Shown: piece by piece, positions 44,712 to 59,900 of the stretch | How the letters are laid out: every line of letters starts with the position of its first letter | Numbering within the stretch: the first letter of the stretch is position 1 | Assembly: GCA_038501625.1 (NCBI GenBank) | Contig: JAZAYU010000173.1 | Coordinates: forward strand, 1,075,253-1,139,252 | From: Corbicula japonica | Lineage: Eukaryota; Mollusca; Bivalvia; Venerida; Cyrenidae | Direction of reading: 5' to 3' | DNA: 64,000 bases | The notes under the pieces: model-generated | What the model was told of the DNA's origin: nothing | Database searches by the model: none | The model's input: only the letters and a program-made list of their open reading frames with translations | Position numbers and translations under genes: made by a program

Positions 44712-47700
44712 TTAGACGTTTTGATAAACATTGTCGTAATGTAGGCTCTGGAAGACCATTTCGTAGCAGTATTTGTACTGTTCCTGAAAGATATAAAAAC
44801 AAGATTGAGAGATGACCGTTAATCATAAACTCAAAATTATTCAGGAGATATCAAACCGATCTTGAACTAAACATGCCGTAGAAATAGTCCATATTGTAAT
44901 TTTCCCGGTCTAGCTCTCATGTCAACTTCAGATTTTAACTCCCACTCAACACGCTTAGTTATCATTGAGTTCAGCAAGGTAACACGAATGAATGAATTTT
45001 GCCACGACTTTTATCAAAACAATGATGCTTGACTATTGCAGAAACAGTTCTTGTCAGATACTTGGAATGTGACGGGACTTAACGCATTAATAAAGCTGAA
45101 ATTCTTCAGCCGCGCTGCTCTTACATAACAAACCAACCACCAAATATTATACACATGTACTATTTGATACTAGTTAATTGTTATACCACGGAAACTAACG
45201 TGACACCATGCTGATCACGGGGCATGAATGTTACAAGTACTTACAAAAGAAGAAATCAGTTCTTTGTCTTTCTGTTTGATTTTCTTTACTGTCTCCAGGA
45301 TATTTATTTGTTCTAGTGTCTTTATCCTGGACAGTTCATTCAGTAGAACACATACGATTCCCGCTTGTTTGGAACTACTGAAATTACGATAAAATTAACT
45401 GTTGTTAGTCAAGCCTTATCTCATACGCCACAAATTGCAGGAAAATATTCTTCGCTGATAGTTTTTTTTTTAAATTAAGGTTGTTACTATATTCGGAAAG
45501 AGTTCACAATCATCTATTATGTTCTTATAACCAATAGGGCTCTTTACTCACGTCTGCTCAACTTAATGACTCCATTTCAAGAAATAACGACACATTTCCC
45601 GAAGACACGTTTTACCAAGACAGTCCTGATCCATAAGATAATATACCATATCACTATCATATAAACTTTGATAAATTGTTATTGACATTTCATATGTAGT
45701 GCAGTGGTCTTTTTGCACTGACTTGTTTAAGTTCAAACAATAGTCATACTGAACTTGTTTATTAAGGAATACCAGGTAAAACCACATTCCGCTTAGCAAA
45801 TTGATTAATCACGCAAAATCACATCTGCACTAATAAATTTACTTACTTCTTAACAATAACGATTGGTTCCATGTTTGATAATGTTGGCTGCCAAAGTTGA
45901 ATATCTGTCAGAAGTCCCAGCAGCGAGTGCTGATCAGATATAACATTGTCGTCCTTCTTCCATCCGCTATATTCAAACAGTCTTATGTTCATGTTAGCAG
46001 GGGCAACGCTCTGTAATTAAATAACATGTTCCAACATGTCATTATTTTGAAGTTAAGGCGTCGCAAACATTGCAAATGGCGAAAACAGGCTAAAATTTCA
46101 AAAATGAATTTTGGAGGAAATACTTATTGCCACCTAGATTCTACTTTCACTTTGAACCAGGAAGTAAGTTTTCCTTGAATTTCTTGATAACCCTAACATT
46201 ATTTTGACGAATTGGCACTAAACACTGTAGACCAGCATATACTGATTTCAGGAATTAGTTGCTTTGCTATATTGTTCATGAACTTCAGAGTTCTCATGCA
46301 AACGGCTTTTCTTTTGTTTTAGTATGTGCTTGGTAATTAGAACATGAATTAGACTAAATTGAGCTTGCAAACATTTACTAAATCCATAGCTTAATACATT
46401 TCTTTACTAAAATCTAAGTGGCAATAAGTATTTCTCCCAAAAATTCTTTTTTAAAATTTTAGCTAGTTTTCGCCATTTGCAATGTTTGCGACCTCTTACT
46501 AATCAGGCATCACATCCGAACCATCCAGTGTCAGCTATAGACTGTTTTGTTGGGCCTGAACAACACATCTGTACACAAAGCTCCAAGGTCGACAACTAGT
46601 CTCAGATATCAAAACTTCCAAGTAGTATATTCTTAGACTGTGCTTATTTTAAACCAATCATATTGGTGAGATTTTAGACTGGGCTCCATTTCCAGGATTA
46701 TAACTTTTGAGCCTCGTTACACCTACGATTACCTATGTCCTTAAGTTTTATCTGAATATGCAATACACAAATCAGCAAAATCACATTTAACAAAACGTTG
46801 AGTCCTCATGCAATATATACCTACAAGGAAAAAAAACAAGTGTTTGTAACATTCATAATATACTAATAGTCCATGTAAATGTTTGTTTGCTTATATATAC
46901 TAATATCAGTTAAATTTTGCTCTGATTAATCATTGTACAAGTATTTCAGATCGTAGCTTATTAAAATATACAACTAAAATGATTTTCTTACCCTTTCTAA
47001 CTGACAGAAGCTAAGTTCTTTAAACACGTAAGTGTTTCTCCGTTTTTCTTTATTTACTAGAAGCTGGTCATTCAACAAAGTTTCGTCTGATACCTTAAAC
47101 GGACAAATTAACTAAACGTATCTCCATTTTCTTAACGACAATGATTTAATGTTAAATTGGTTTTCTTTTAATGCTTGTCTATCGGCAGCAACAAACATTT
47201 TATTCGAATAAGGGGCGGATGAATTGTACATTGCACCTCATTAAAACACTCAAAGGTTTGGTGTCAAAGATATTTTCTTCAAAAACAGAAAGTCATAACA
47301 ATATTGAATTTTATAGTAAATAAACTAGTTATATCCTTATCACTTCAAATAATGTTTGTGCACAAAAAGACTGTGATTTAAAGCCGCAAGTACTTATAAT
47401 TTTATACCGGTATCAAAGCTTTGTTTTGCTTTTTGTATTTTCTATCGTACAATCACAAACTAGTCGTTTGGTTAGAGAAATGCTTCAAAATTTAGTTGTG
47501 TCATATAGTATAAGCTGTTTTCATTTCAAACGACAACTTTTCTGTATGTTTCCGACTGAAAATTGTTTTGAGTAACAAATGCACTGTCGAAAATTACTTT
47601 GGCTTGTGTGTCGTTATCATATTGTGCAAAGAGAATGAAAGAATTCGTTACAACTGAATCAAAATAGTATTACTGGTATTCGAGACTAGCGACAACTTAT

Positions 47701-50700
47701 TTGGCATTAGTTGCGAAAACATATTTTGCTAAAGGGTTGAAAACAGGTGATGGTCTATGTTGTTTACTGGTATTTGACTAGAAAATGAAAAAATATGCTT
47801 ATATTTAGAAGTAATTCGTATTATTGTCGGAAACTACTTTGGCCTTACTTGTGTTAACACAATGTGCAAAAGAAACGAAAGCCTTCGTTACCTTGATATG
47901 AACCACAGTCTTAGCTCCAGACACAGTTACTAAATTCCAAAACTCCAGAATCATGTCATCATTTGTTGGCTCATCAAAAATAAGGAACGAGTCTTCGTTT
48001 TTGTAATCCTGTTGAATGAAAAACATCTAGAGTAATTTATGCTGAATTTTGTGATGATCTTACAGAGCAGAAGAATCATAGAAACAGTTGACCATACTCC
48101 CGCACAACCATTCATAAAAAAGTAAAATACAAACACACAATACTCAAAATGAACATATAGATACCACGTGATCGTTTGAATACAAAACATAACTATTATT
48201 TAATTGAAATTTTGTTGTTGACTTACCTTAAATAAATTGCTGTGCAAAGAAGGCTTTTGTTTAGCATCTGAAAAAAACCAAATAGACATTAAGGTTTGAA
48301 TTTACGTTGCAATTATAACCTATACAAATAGATGAAAGGAAACGTTCAAAGCCACCGAATACGACAAATATGAAATATTGTAGGCTGGGCTTTATTTAGA
48401 CTGTTCATGGAATTATGCGATCTCGGACACAAAACTTGGGCATCTAATATTAAAGCATTATTGTGCGAAAACGGTTTTTTAGAAGTTTGGCTAAACCCAG
48501 ATAATTACAACGTTAAAGTATTTATACCAGTTTTTAAGCAACGACTCACTGATAGTTTTCTTCAAAAGTGGCGTGCTGATACCACTAACAGTACAAAATT
48601 AAACACTTTATATTCGCATTTACATAACACATTTGGAATGTCTGAATATTTGAATATTTTATTTAATAAGACGAATCGTAAATGTCTTACCAAAATACGT
48701 GTATCGTCGCATAGTTTACGTATTGAAACAGGACGATACGGCCAAAACAGACTGCCAAGGAATGCACGAAAATGTCTGTTATGTAACACACAGGAAGTTG
48801 AAGATGAATATCATTTTGTTTTAATTTGTAGTTGTTTCAGTGATATCAGATCAAAGTATATTAAGACATATTTCTACCAAAGACCCAATATGTTTAAGTT
48901 AATTGAACTTGTTAATAGTGGTAATAAGTCAGTTGTTGTTAACTTATGCAAATACTTGTTGAAGGCATAGTAGACGCAATTTGATTATTAATGATCTTGT
49001 ATAATTTGTTTTCAATTGAAATATCACTGTTTTAATTGCAAGCCAGATACACTTCCATAGAATTATCAAATAATTATATACTTAAACCATTTTTCTTTTG
49101 AACCTTTCAGAATATTGTTAATTATGAACATTCTCCATTTTAGAGTACACAATTGTGTAACTATGTAAACATTTTTCAACATATACCATTATGTTAACGT
49201 GATCACACGCAAGTTTTGTTTTTGTGATATACATTTTGTATGACGAGATGCTTTGATGCATAAGTCTGAAATAAAAGTTCTGTTCTGTTCTGTTCTGTTC
49301 ATGAGCAGTAATGGAAATGCCCGGATTGAGCGTAACTCAATATTTACACGACTAAACAGTACAATTTTAAAATATACACGGCAAATGACCTAAACTAAGA
49401 ATGAATGTTATGACGACGAGTTTGAAAAAAATAATCATCTATTAAAGGAGTAAGTAACATTAGTGAGTTAAAATATCACATATAAGTTGATGATTATGGG
49501 ATAGTGTAAAATGTTGAAAGAAATTTTTTTAAGCAAGTTGAAATATTTTCTATTTAAAAATGAAATCATATCATCACACAAACTTGTCGGAATACTGCGT
49601 TGTATATTCTGTAAATATTTCAACACAAAGCAATAAATATAACTCCATGTAAAGGCATTAGAATAAAAAAATAAATACTCAAGTTTAAATTAGCAAAACC
49701 CTGATCAATATATCAAACTTTTAATTAATATCTTGTTGAGAACACTGATTGAACAGAAATGAAAAGCTAAATTTATGAAATTCTACAACAAAAAACTCCC
49801 TACATGTTTGTTGTCGATTTTAAGGAATTTCATTGTGCTGTTACAGTATCTTTTAAAAACCTAACATAGTAATTCATTGCCAGCCAAACAAGGCAATCTG
49901 AAGGTCAGCAGTATCACTATGATAAGTTGAATGAGCTATTGGAAAGAAAATGCAAGTTCATGTGCAGTACATGTAGCCCTCACCTACCGCGCCAACCCAT
50001 CTTAAGATTTATCATGTTCTTTATCATGATTTTTTTTTCTATTTAAAAAATCAGGGGAAATAACACATTCATTTTTTCACAGTGATTTTACATCCCTTGT
50101 TTGGCGTCCTGCTCAAAGGAATATTGAAAGTGTCACTTAAACCTTCAACTGTTGACCTAAACCTTGAGACACCACAATTAAAAAATTGTCTAAACGAGTG
50201 CACATTTGACCAATGTAATTCATTTTTGAAGTTAAGAATACGTTTGACTTGCGCATGTAACCTTAACCTAAATCCAGCATGGATGAAACATATTTTTTGC
50301 ACATTGTCTACATAAGGCGAAAATTTCATTTCAAGATTCATAAATATCTTAAAAAACGAATATTATTTCCGTGAACTCCACAGCATATTGTATACATGTA
50401 TATTGTGAATTTCAGAGTTCTGATGCATAAATGATTAATTTAGTATATGATTTATATGAGAGCTAATTCTCAGCGTGAACATGTTAACAAATCCCAAGAT
50501 AAATTCGTTTCTTTACTGAAGTCTTGCTAGCAACGAGTTTGTATAAAATTTAGTTTATACTTCTGTGCAATGCTGGTCGCATTTTGTTTAAAACTTGATA
50601 AAGGGACTTCAAATAAAGCACATGCTTACGTTTTGACGCACTGGATCATTTCCAATTTAGTCCTCAGCTATTTCTGACTTAAGTGCCATTCAGATACATG

Positions 50701-53700
50701 AGAGATTTGTAAGCCTTCGTCATATTATACAACGAACGGATAAATTGGTATCTTTTGGCTGTCTTATAGGAAATGAAATCAAGGCAAGACAGTGATTTCG
50801 AAATAAATGGTTAATATAAGTTTGTCATTAAAAGTTTATTTGAGGTGAAACGATCTCAGAGTAGTTGATAACAGTATTCTTAATAATTGCAATTATTAAA
50901 TTTAATTAAGCCTTCAAGGTTTATAATGTTACTGGATGATTTAATTTATTTACCTGGTTGAACAGTTTCCTTCACGTTACCATAGACAACATCTGCTTGA
51001 ATGTCCCTCTTGTTTAGCATTACCGTCGAGTCATCGTTGTTATATACAGCTTCTAATTCTACAACTTTGTCTTCAATTGAAATTTCTGTTGCTGGCAAGT
51101 CACCACGAGGAGCCACTAAATTGTCATCTACACTTCTTTCCAGAATCTTCAGTAAACCAATGAGATGAAATCTTATCCACAGTTTTAAACGTCGTGGTAG
51201 TATTTGCGATTGTGCACATACTTAATCATAGTATTTGCGATTGTGCACATACTTAATTGTAAACGAAATAAATAACTTAGTGACATGTAAGCCATTCATT
51301 TTGTTTAATATATTTAGATTTTTTTATTGTTATTCGTTATTAAGCTGTTATTTTATTATTAAAGTTGTGAACTGTGAGTAATTCTTACATTTATATCAAA
51401 TTTTGTTAAAAGATTTTGACAAGGTGATGGCGAGAAGCTAACATAACCTCTATTATCTGAACACAAAGTTTGCAGTTATTAAAAACAATAAGGAATATCA
51501 ACCTCATATTGTATTTCCATGTTTGTTACAGTACCATCAGCAGTTTGGTTAGACATGAAATTGAAAACGTCCTCAAACTGCGAAGAATCTACATAGTGTG
51601 TCCCAATCATTAGAGCTTCTGCAACTGCCTCGTGCATGAACACATACTGTGCCTGTAAGGAGACATAATTATATTGCTTGATGATTATCAATTTCGCAAC
51701 TGCTTCGTGCATCTTCATACGATTCCAGTTGCTCAACGAAAAACAAACATCACTTATCATCCTCTAACGCACATGAACTTTCAGTTTTAACAAGTCTCGA
51801 ATCTGCCATCTTTTGTGTATTCCTGCTCTTTTAAAGTTTTAAATAGGCCATTAATGCTTTAAAGGATGTAAAACTGATGACGAGACATCATAATATTAAG
51901 ACAAATATTTGCATTCATCCTAGAGTTATTTTGAATATTCCTATAATACAACAAAAGCAAAGAGAACGTGTTTCTTACATGTACATTAAAGTTCACAATA
52001 TGACTGTTTACCTTGGTTTGAATCATATTCACTCTCTGCCGTCTCAGTGTTTCTACCATCTGTACAGGTCGGATGCACCCCTCGCTCGTCGCCTGGTGGT
52101 ACAGGTTGTCTATAGCAATGAACGTACCGGTGCGTCCTACCCCGGCACTGAAACAATGTTATTTCGTTACTGAGATGAAAATGTTATTAAATGGTCAAGA
52201 ACACGTTGACGATGACGACTGGTTGTTCAAAATAAACGCTTATAATAACTTATTATAATAACAAACAAAGATAACACCTATTGCAACAATAATGGCGTCG
52301 GCAATTCCGTCGACAGTGCTGTTTTTCACGACGATTATTTTTAAATATAAGAAGCTTACAGAAAAGATAAAAATGTTAATTTATAATGTAATTTAACAGA
52401 TATTCGTTTGATAAAAGTATTCATAATATTAAGAGCCCATATATTTGAATTAAACCCGCACAGTCACGGCGACAGCGCCTAGCACTGCAATACTTGCGAC
52501 GTTACCAATTGAGCTCACCGGGACAACCCCCAAAAAGGTTGATCGGGTAGTCCTAATACACGTAACAATCACTGCATGACATCGGTAACGGGTTATTTTT
52601 CTGATAACAGTACTGACTATATTTACGGGGAGACATTTTTACGGCTGCCACACTGCACAAATAGCGCTACTGTGAATTTCAAATGATAGTGCCTCTACCT
52701 GGGAGAGCTGAAATGATTGTTTTCAAGTTTAAAATTGACCTGCAGTGAACCAGAATTGGACTTTGCTGACGTTGAGATTTGGATTCTTTGTCTACAATTC
52801 TCCAGAAATGAACAAGGCTCCAAACAGTTTGTGGAACCGTCTTGTCTGGCCAGGATGTGAAATGGTATTGTTTGATAATGCGTGTTCCTTCCCCATCCTG
52901 TAAGAAAGTAAATACCTCTAATAGTATTTGAAAACGTAACCTTAACGTGAAAGTGGAGTCATTTACATGTATGTAAGTAAAATAAAAACCGTTGCTTGTT
53001 ATGGAGTAAGAAAGATAATGCAATGCTTCATAAATTATGGTAATTTTATTGTTCGATTTTAGTGTTCGAGTATACTAATGGTAATTGATGTTTACAAATT
53101 GCGACAGTAAATTTAGTAATAACACACACATTTACAGCCTCTCCTCTTAATCTATTACACGCACGAAACTGTAATATAAATTTAAAATAGTGTTTGATTA
53201 CCTTTCTGATTTCAAGATGCCTTATCACAAAGTCTGGAAATATGTCCTCCTCCTGTACTCTTATTGTGAAAATACCAAAGATAACTTCATCATCTAAAGG
53301 CCAATATTGCAAGCATTTCAGCTGAAAAATAGGTTTAACCCTAGGGCTGATTAAGCACTAATCATGCGCTGCATCATGCGAATTGTAACTGTCTGTGTCA
53401 TATTTAGCCAAGACACATACAATGACTAACGTCTTCGCGAAATCATTAATAAGTAGAATCGTTTCAGTAATATAAAGCGCTTGTCGAGTTAGTTAAGTTA
53501 GTAGAAATTTACCAAGACAACTTGTACGTGTTTGTTCAAATGAGAACCTTTTGGGACAAGAGTGAGGTTAGTGCAGCCTAGAACCTGGTTTCATCACAGA
53601 AAACCCCAAATTGCTAAATGTTTTGTCACTTGCGGTTCAGAGGCAGAAACCCGTCAAGTTATGTTCTCCGTTTCGATTTTGTTTGTGGTGTTTTATTGAA

Positions 53701-53888
53701 AAACAGTCATTATTTAAACCCGTGGCGGTCTTTTCGCTTTCTTGGGCTGTGTCTTCTGAACTATTCATGATACGTCACCTTTTTACTGACAAGACAGAAA
53801 CATTAAAAACAATGTGATTTAGATTCGTAATAGATGATTTTCTTACGGCTTAAAATCACCATCGTAAAAAGTGAGAGAGAGAGAGAGG

Positions 53889-53940
<52 letters not shown>

Positions 53941-56900
53941 TAGAGAGAGAAGAGAGATATTTCCTAAAAACAATTACAAACTTTGTTACTTTGTTAGTGA
54001 TATAGTTTATACCATAAAAATCATTTCATAAATAGTTTGCTTACCACGCCAAGCTCGAATACATTGGTCAGCATGACTATTATGCTGCAGTTTTGCTGCC
54101 ATATCATAGTGTAAAAGTCATTCACCATGTCTTGTGTAGGCCCTAAATATCAAAAATGATTTTAGGGTGACTGTTCAAGGCTTGTCTAATTATAATATTT
54201 AAAATATGAATTAAAATATTTATTATGCTTAATGGGTGTCTCAAAATGTATATTTCGAAATGTAATTATTTTATAGATAAAAAGTGAACTTTGACTGCAA
54301 TCGAACACGACAAATTTGAAAATTTTGCAGACTCGGTTTGATTGAGCCTGTTCCTGGACAGTAATGGAAATGCATATTACTGCCCACTCCGCATAGCCCC
54401 GGGTTTAGCGCAACTCAATATTTACACCAATAAACTATACAATTTTGACCATCCCAAACGATGGTGTGCATTATGAAGCTAATACTTGATGATTATAAGG
54501 ATATAAATATATACGTTTTTGACAGGCCAGTCTAGATCATACAACATTTTAGACACACGATGCTTAGAGTTGTCCAAGTTACTACGATATAAATTATAAG
54601 TATATTACTTAGAATGTAAATTACCTTGAGAAGCTATGAATTTTGCAACTTTCTCATATCCCTGAAATTATACAAAAGAAACTTTCATTAGAAAAAACAA
54701 CAATAGTTTCCATGGCATCAGAAAGGAACGCTGATTTCCATGACTAGCAGGTAAAGCGATATTTTTATTAAAAAATCTACAGCGTAATAGTAAATGACAT
54801 TTTAACCAACAGTTCTTCGGATACTCCTTGTAGATGGTGTAATTAATCAGTGCCCAAGGTTTTAAAACTGATCATGGAAACCAGTCTCAAATCTTACGCA
54901 ACTGATTGGCTGAAATGGCGACCAGCATGAGATTTGAGACTGGTTTCCAATCTCAGCTTTATAACCTTCAGGCCTGAACAGTTACCGTGTAATGCATGAA
55001 AAAGAATAAACGGAAAAAACAACGCCATTCTTACATCAATAAAAGATGCATTAATGTATAGATCCTCATCTACATGTTTTGAAGTAAGACGAACTCTGTT
55101 ATGATCATCTGTAAATAAATATATCAGTGTATATATTGAACATATTGACATGTATAAAATTGAAATGATCATTAAAGTAATCTTAAAGATAAAAGTTGCT
55201 AAAATATTTTAAAATGCTTTAATGTTTTCAATAACTACATATAAACATTCGCAATCTATTTTTTATCAACTAATTTGACTTTGCTTTAACTTGGAAAGTG
55301 AGACCAAATACACCAGTGTTTATCAGAATTCCAATTAAATACACCAGTGTTTATCAGAATTCCAATTAATCGCAACGAGAAAGACCCATATGATATCAAT
55401 CCTGCTTTTAAATGTCGCATAATTTTAAACCGAAAACTATGCTGCACTGAACTGCTGAAAAAGATGTTTGAAGCAGAAATCAGTGAACTTGCCACGGGTC
55501 CTTTAATCGAAAACAAACGTCATCTAACTTAACATGAAATGACTAAAAATAAAAAGGCGACCGCGTATCAATGCTAACTAAATAAACAAAAACGAAAAAT
55601 AACGGGTGATCCTATTAATGATTTTTTACGAACGTTCAAAGACAAATGAGTCATGTGGAAATAGAAAGTCTGAATTTCAATGAAGTTCTCCCCCAAAAAG
55701 TGAAATATTTATGTCAGGAATGACCACGTCCAAAATCACAGCCTCTCAGCACAGACAAAAAGTCGAAAAGATCGATTTCAAAGTTGATATAACAGACATT
55801 TAACGAAAATGAGAACCCGAGATGTTACCGCCTTTAGAACGTCAAAAGTTGGAATAGCTAGCGCAAACATCCTTCCAAACATGAGCTGTAGTCAATTTCG
55901 CAGTCACTTCATCCGATATATGACGGTAGTCGACACTTTGTTGCAAAAATTGACTCTCTTTAACAAAAGCAGCAAGCAACTTTCGGACAGATTTTACAAA
56001 CGTAACGGCCTTGAGGTAATATATTGCGATAGAAAAATGTAAGAAATCTTATGTCCCCTTCACCGCTTTTCCAATGTGTTACTTGCAAAATGTGAAATGA
56101 AACAAATTGTTTTTGTAATTAAGTAAAATATTCATAACAATTTTAAAAATGCAAATCATTTTACAGGCATAAATTTCCTTGTATCTATGTTTTAATATGT
56201 TGTCTTCTTTTTTGGCGGCTTTGCATTCGTACTGAAGGCCTTTTTGGAAACTCTGTAAAGTAATACAAAATATCATGTAAATTTAGGTCATGTTGATAAC
56301 AAAATCAGCACAACATCACATTTATGCTAACGTTTTTTTTTACACAAACCAGCTAAACCGATACACTCAGATACACAAAAACATGGTAAAAACACCAGGA
56401 TAGCTACTGTGACAGTTTTTATAAACCGATTGCAATCGTTCCTGAACTGAAAGCGACCATCTCAATTCATTAAAATTGCACAACATGTACTTCTGATAAT
56501 ACCTAATGCGTATATTTTAATTTAAAATATGTGTATAAGTACTCCCAGCTTCCCTGCTTTTTTATAAAGCTCCGATATTTTTTTGACAGAATCTGAGAAC
56601 AAAAAACCCAAATAATTATGTACTTTAAATTCCGCATAAAATATGCTACAATCATCTTCCAATCCTTTGTGTATGTAGTCCCAAATCTGGTGAATTTTCA
56701 CATCTTCCTTTCGCGGAGCAAACGCGTAGTACTCCATTGGCTCTTGGGAAAACGGAATAAATTTTGTCTTCTCAACATCTTGACCTCTTATAGTAGGCTT
56801 AACAACTACAACATTTGCTTTTGTATCAGCGTTACTTTTCTGAATACGAGGTAAAACGTCCAAGTTGCTGTTTTGAATACCAGGTAAAACGATTTCTTCT

Positions 56901-59900
56901 GTGTTATCATCTCCTTGTTGTTTAGATTTTCTGAAATAATATCTTGGTTCTCACATTTACGTTTGCGTAGTGTAAAATTGAAAGACCTAGCAAAAGTATC
57001 ACACGGCAAACAATTTTTCAATATCACGAAATGCAGAAGCTTTGTTATAATGTTAATGATTTTGAATACATTTGCTATATGTCAATTGACCACTTACACT
57101 CAGTGAAAATCTGATATCGTCAAAAGAGATCATATATATGAACCTTCATATTCTTATTTAAAATTGTTAAAAAACGCACATTCTTTTTCTCTCTACTTTT
57201 CCGCTACGCGGGGATGCTGTGTTTCCTGATAGTGGCGATTCCTAATATGCACATTGCACTTTTTTGTACTTGTTTATTCATATAAGAACCTATTGGGGCA
57301 AGTGTGAGGCTGGTTCACCCTAGAACCTGCTTTAACCTCTCAAGGGTTATGCCACTAAACGCTCCAAGGCGATAACCAAAGGGTTCTAATTATCGTTAAT
57401 TGTCTGTGGTGCACAGCACTAAATTGATTTTGTTATAAACATATGCTGTCTTTTCTCTCTACCTTTTGGCTGCGCGGGGAGGCTGTTTGTTCAAGTTATG
57501 GCAATTTCTAATATACTTTTTTCATTATTTTCATTAAATATCACGATCTTTTTTTATTAATTATATAAAAAAGATGAATGATAAATGATGATATCAAAAT
57601 TCTTTCTTATTTTACCTTAAAATTTTTTGTTTTCTTTGTAATGTTCTTAAGATATTCTCTCGGATGTAACGATCTCCAGGTAAATGTTGAAAATTTCTAG
57701 GTAAATATTTCAAATGTTAGGGTCTTTATTTGAAAAACAATTAGAAAAACTAAATCTGCTTGCAACCGGCAAACAAGAATAGAACAGCAATAACTTTCCG
57801 ATAAAGCATTTAATAAACAAAAGTTGTTTGAATTTTTCAAAATTTTACTGTTTATTGTGTAAATATTGAGTTGCGCTCGACCCGGGGATAGGCGGCGTGG
57901 GCAGTAAAGCATTTCCATTACTGCCCATGAACAGGCTCAATCAAACCGAGCCTGCAATATTTTCATATTTGTCGTGGTCGAGGGTCTTCAAAGTTCCCTT
58001 TTCATCTATTTTGTCATGAAATATCATGTTATTATACATAACTGACATCATATAAAATGACGAATATTCTAGGTATCTCACTATTATTATTGCAAAAATG
58101 CAGAATCATTTCTTTTTATACACTCAGCACCGTGACTTCGGAAGCATGAATAACACTATGGCGATGAAATTTGTAATCGAGTTTTACCTTTGAAAACGAC
58201 AATTATAACTTTACATCTTTAGCATTTTAGTCGAAAAAACGTTGTCTGAATCTTGGTTATTAAATCTTATGGTATCATCACTACACAAAACTGTATATAT
58301 TGTTTACCTTCTTCTTATGACAATAACAGCAACTACGACAACTACCCACAACACAACCACTCCAGCAGACGCTATTCCAGCCAAAGCACCAACCGATAAA
58401 GGAAGAGATTCTTTATCCCTTCTATATAGCTCCTCTCTACCTACATAACAAACACAGTGACATAATATATCACAGCATTTTAAAGTAATCGTACATTTGT
58501 GCGCAGATGTTAATATCGGTTCACTGAATGTGTAAAAGTACTTTTCATGTCAAAGTCTATAGCTGCTGTTAAAATAAAAACTCCTGACTGGATATTTTTT
58601 TTCAGATTAAATATCAGAAGAATAATACAGAACGTAGAATGATAATTTCATTGTAAAAAAGTAAGTGTTATTTCATTTTAAAATAATTCGTATATGCCCA
58701 TATATACTTCAACAAAACTGATACAAAAAAAAGGTAATGATATATAGTTAAAATGTGAAACCCTGATAGCATGTTGCATAAACAAATGAATAGGGAACAT
58801 GCAATGCAGCTTCGCTTTGTCCTGATCATGTGCATAAAACTCCACATCCCGCCCAGACCCATATAGGTGAATTTCAATATCTACATGAGCACATTTCGAT
58901 CCATGTTTACACAAAAATGCTCACGGGATCTTCAATACCGTATTTTATTTTGATATCTTTATATGAACGGAAATGATTCCTAAATAAACGCGTTAGCTAT
59001 AGGCAAAAACTTAACATAAAAATCGACAACGGATATAAGAAAATATAAATCCTGTGTATCAAAGCCGACGACAACGGCACATTAAAAACTCAGGATGTAT
59101 AATCGTTAAATTGTTTCACTAACTACAATTTTGATGAAAGCGTTGATTACAAATGTAACTATACTGAAGGTTATAAAACTGAGATTGGAAACCAGTCTCA
59201 AATTTCAAGCATCTGATTGGCAGAAATGGCGATTGGTTGAGATTTGAGACTGGCTTCCATGCTCAGTTTTATAACTTTGGGACCTGTACGGCGCAACATT
59301 ACACCAAAAAAAACTGATAAATATTGAGATAGATAAAATGCAACTTGAAAAGCTTTCGAACACAATAAAATGGTATAAGCACAGATTTTGAATATTGTTG
59401 AAGTGTGCGATAGGTTAACTTGACCATGTTTCACAATAACCAGTCATCTGCTTACTTATGGAGCACAGTGGTGGTACATAGTTGTCAAGGCAACCCTCTG
59501 TACTGCAGTGTCCGTTTGTAATATTACATGCATCATTGCCGAGACATTTTCCGCAAGTCTCTTTGCAGTCTATTCCATATGTTCTGTTCTGACATGCTGT
59601 AAAATGTGGAAGCTACCTTAAGCATGTACTAAAACGGGTTTTCATTAAAAAGCAATATTTGACTGCGGATACTGTGTAGTTTTATTTCAATATATTACTT
59701 TCAAATTAATAAGGTGAAATTTTTATTAAGTGTTTGTGAATACAAGGTCGCGGTTATTTGTATATAAGTAATGCATTATTAATACAGAGTTTTATACTGC
59801 ACTTTTAAATTTTTAATGATTTGTTTGTTTACAACATACAATAGGAAGTAGATAAACATGATTTGTACCTGTGAAATCTTCAATCTTCAGTGGATGTCGT

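Noticed and set aside
53834..54031. Arg/Glu-alternating frame
   Set aside because: Translation of a (GA)n microsatellite.
55347..55532. 61-codon plus-strand frame and its minus-strand shadow
   Set aside because: Contains a recent 31-bp duplication, lies in a phosphatase intron and has no known domain.
56522..56623. Continuation of the juxtamembrane exon through the donor at 56624
   Set aside because: The read-through peptide does not match a phosphatase, whereas splicing to 56252 gives the expected RYKEIYAYDHNRVRL context in phase.
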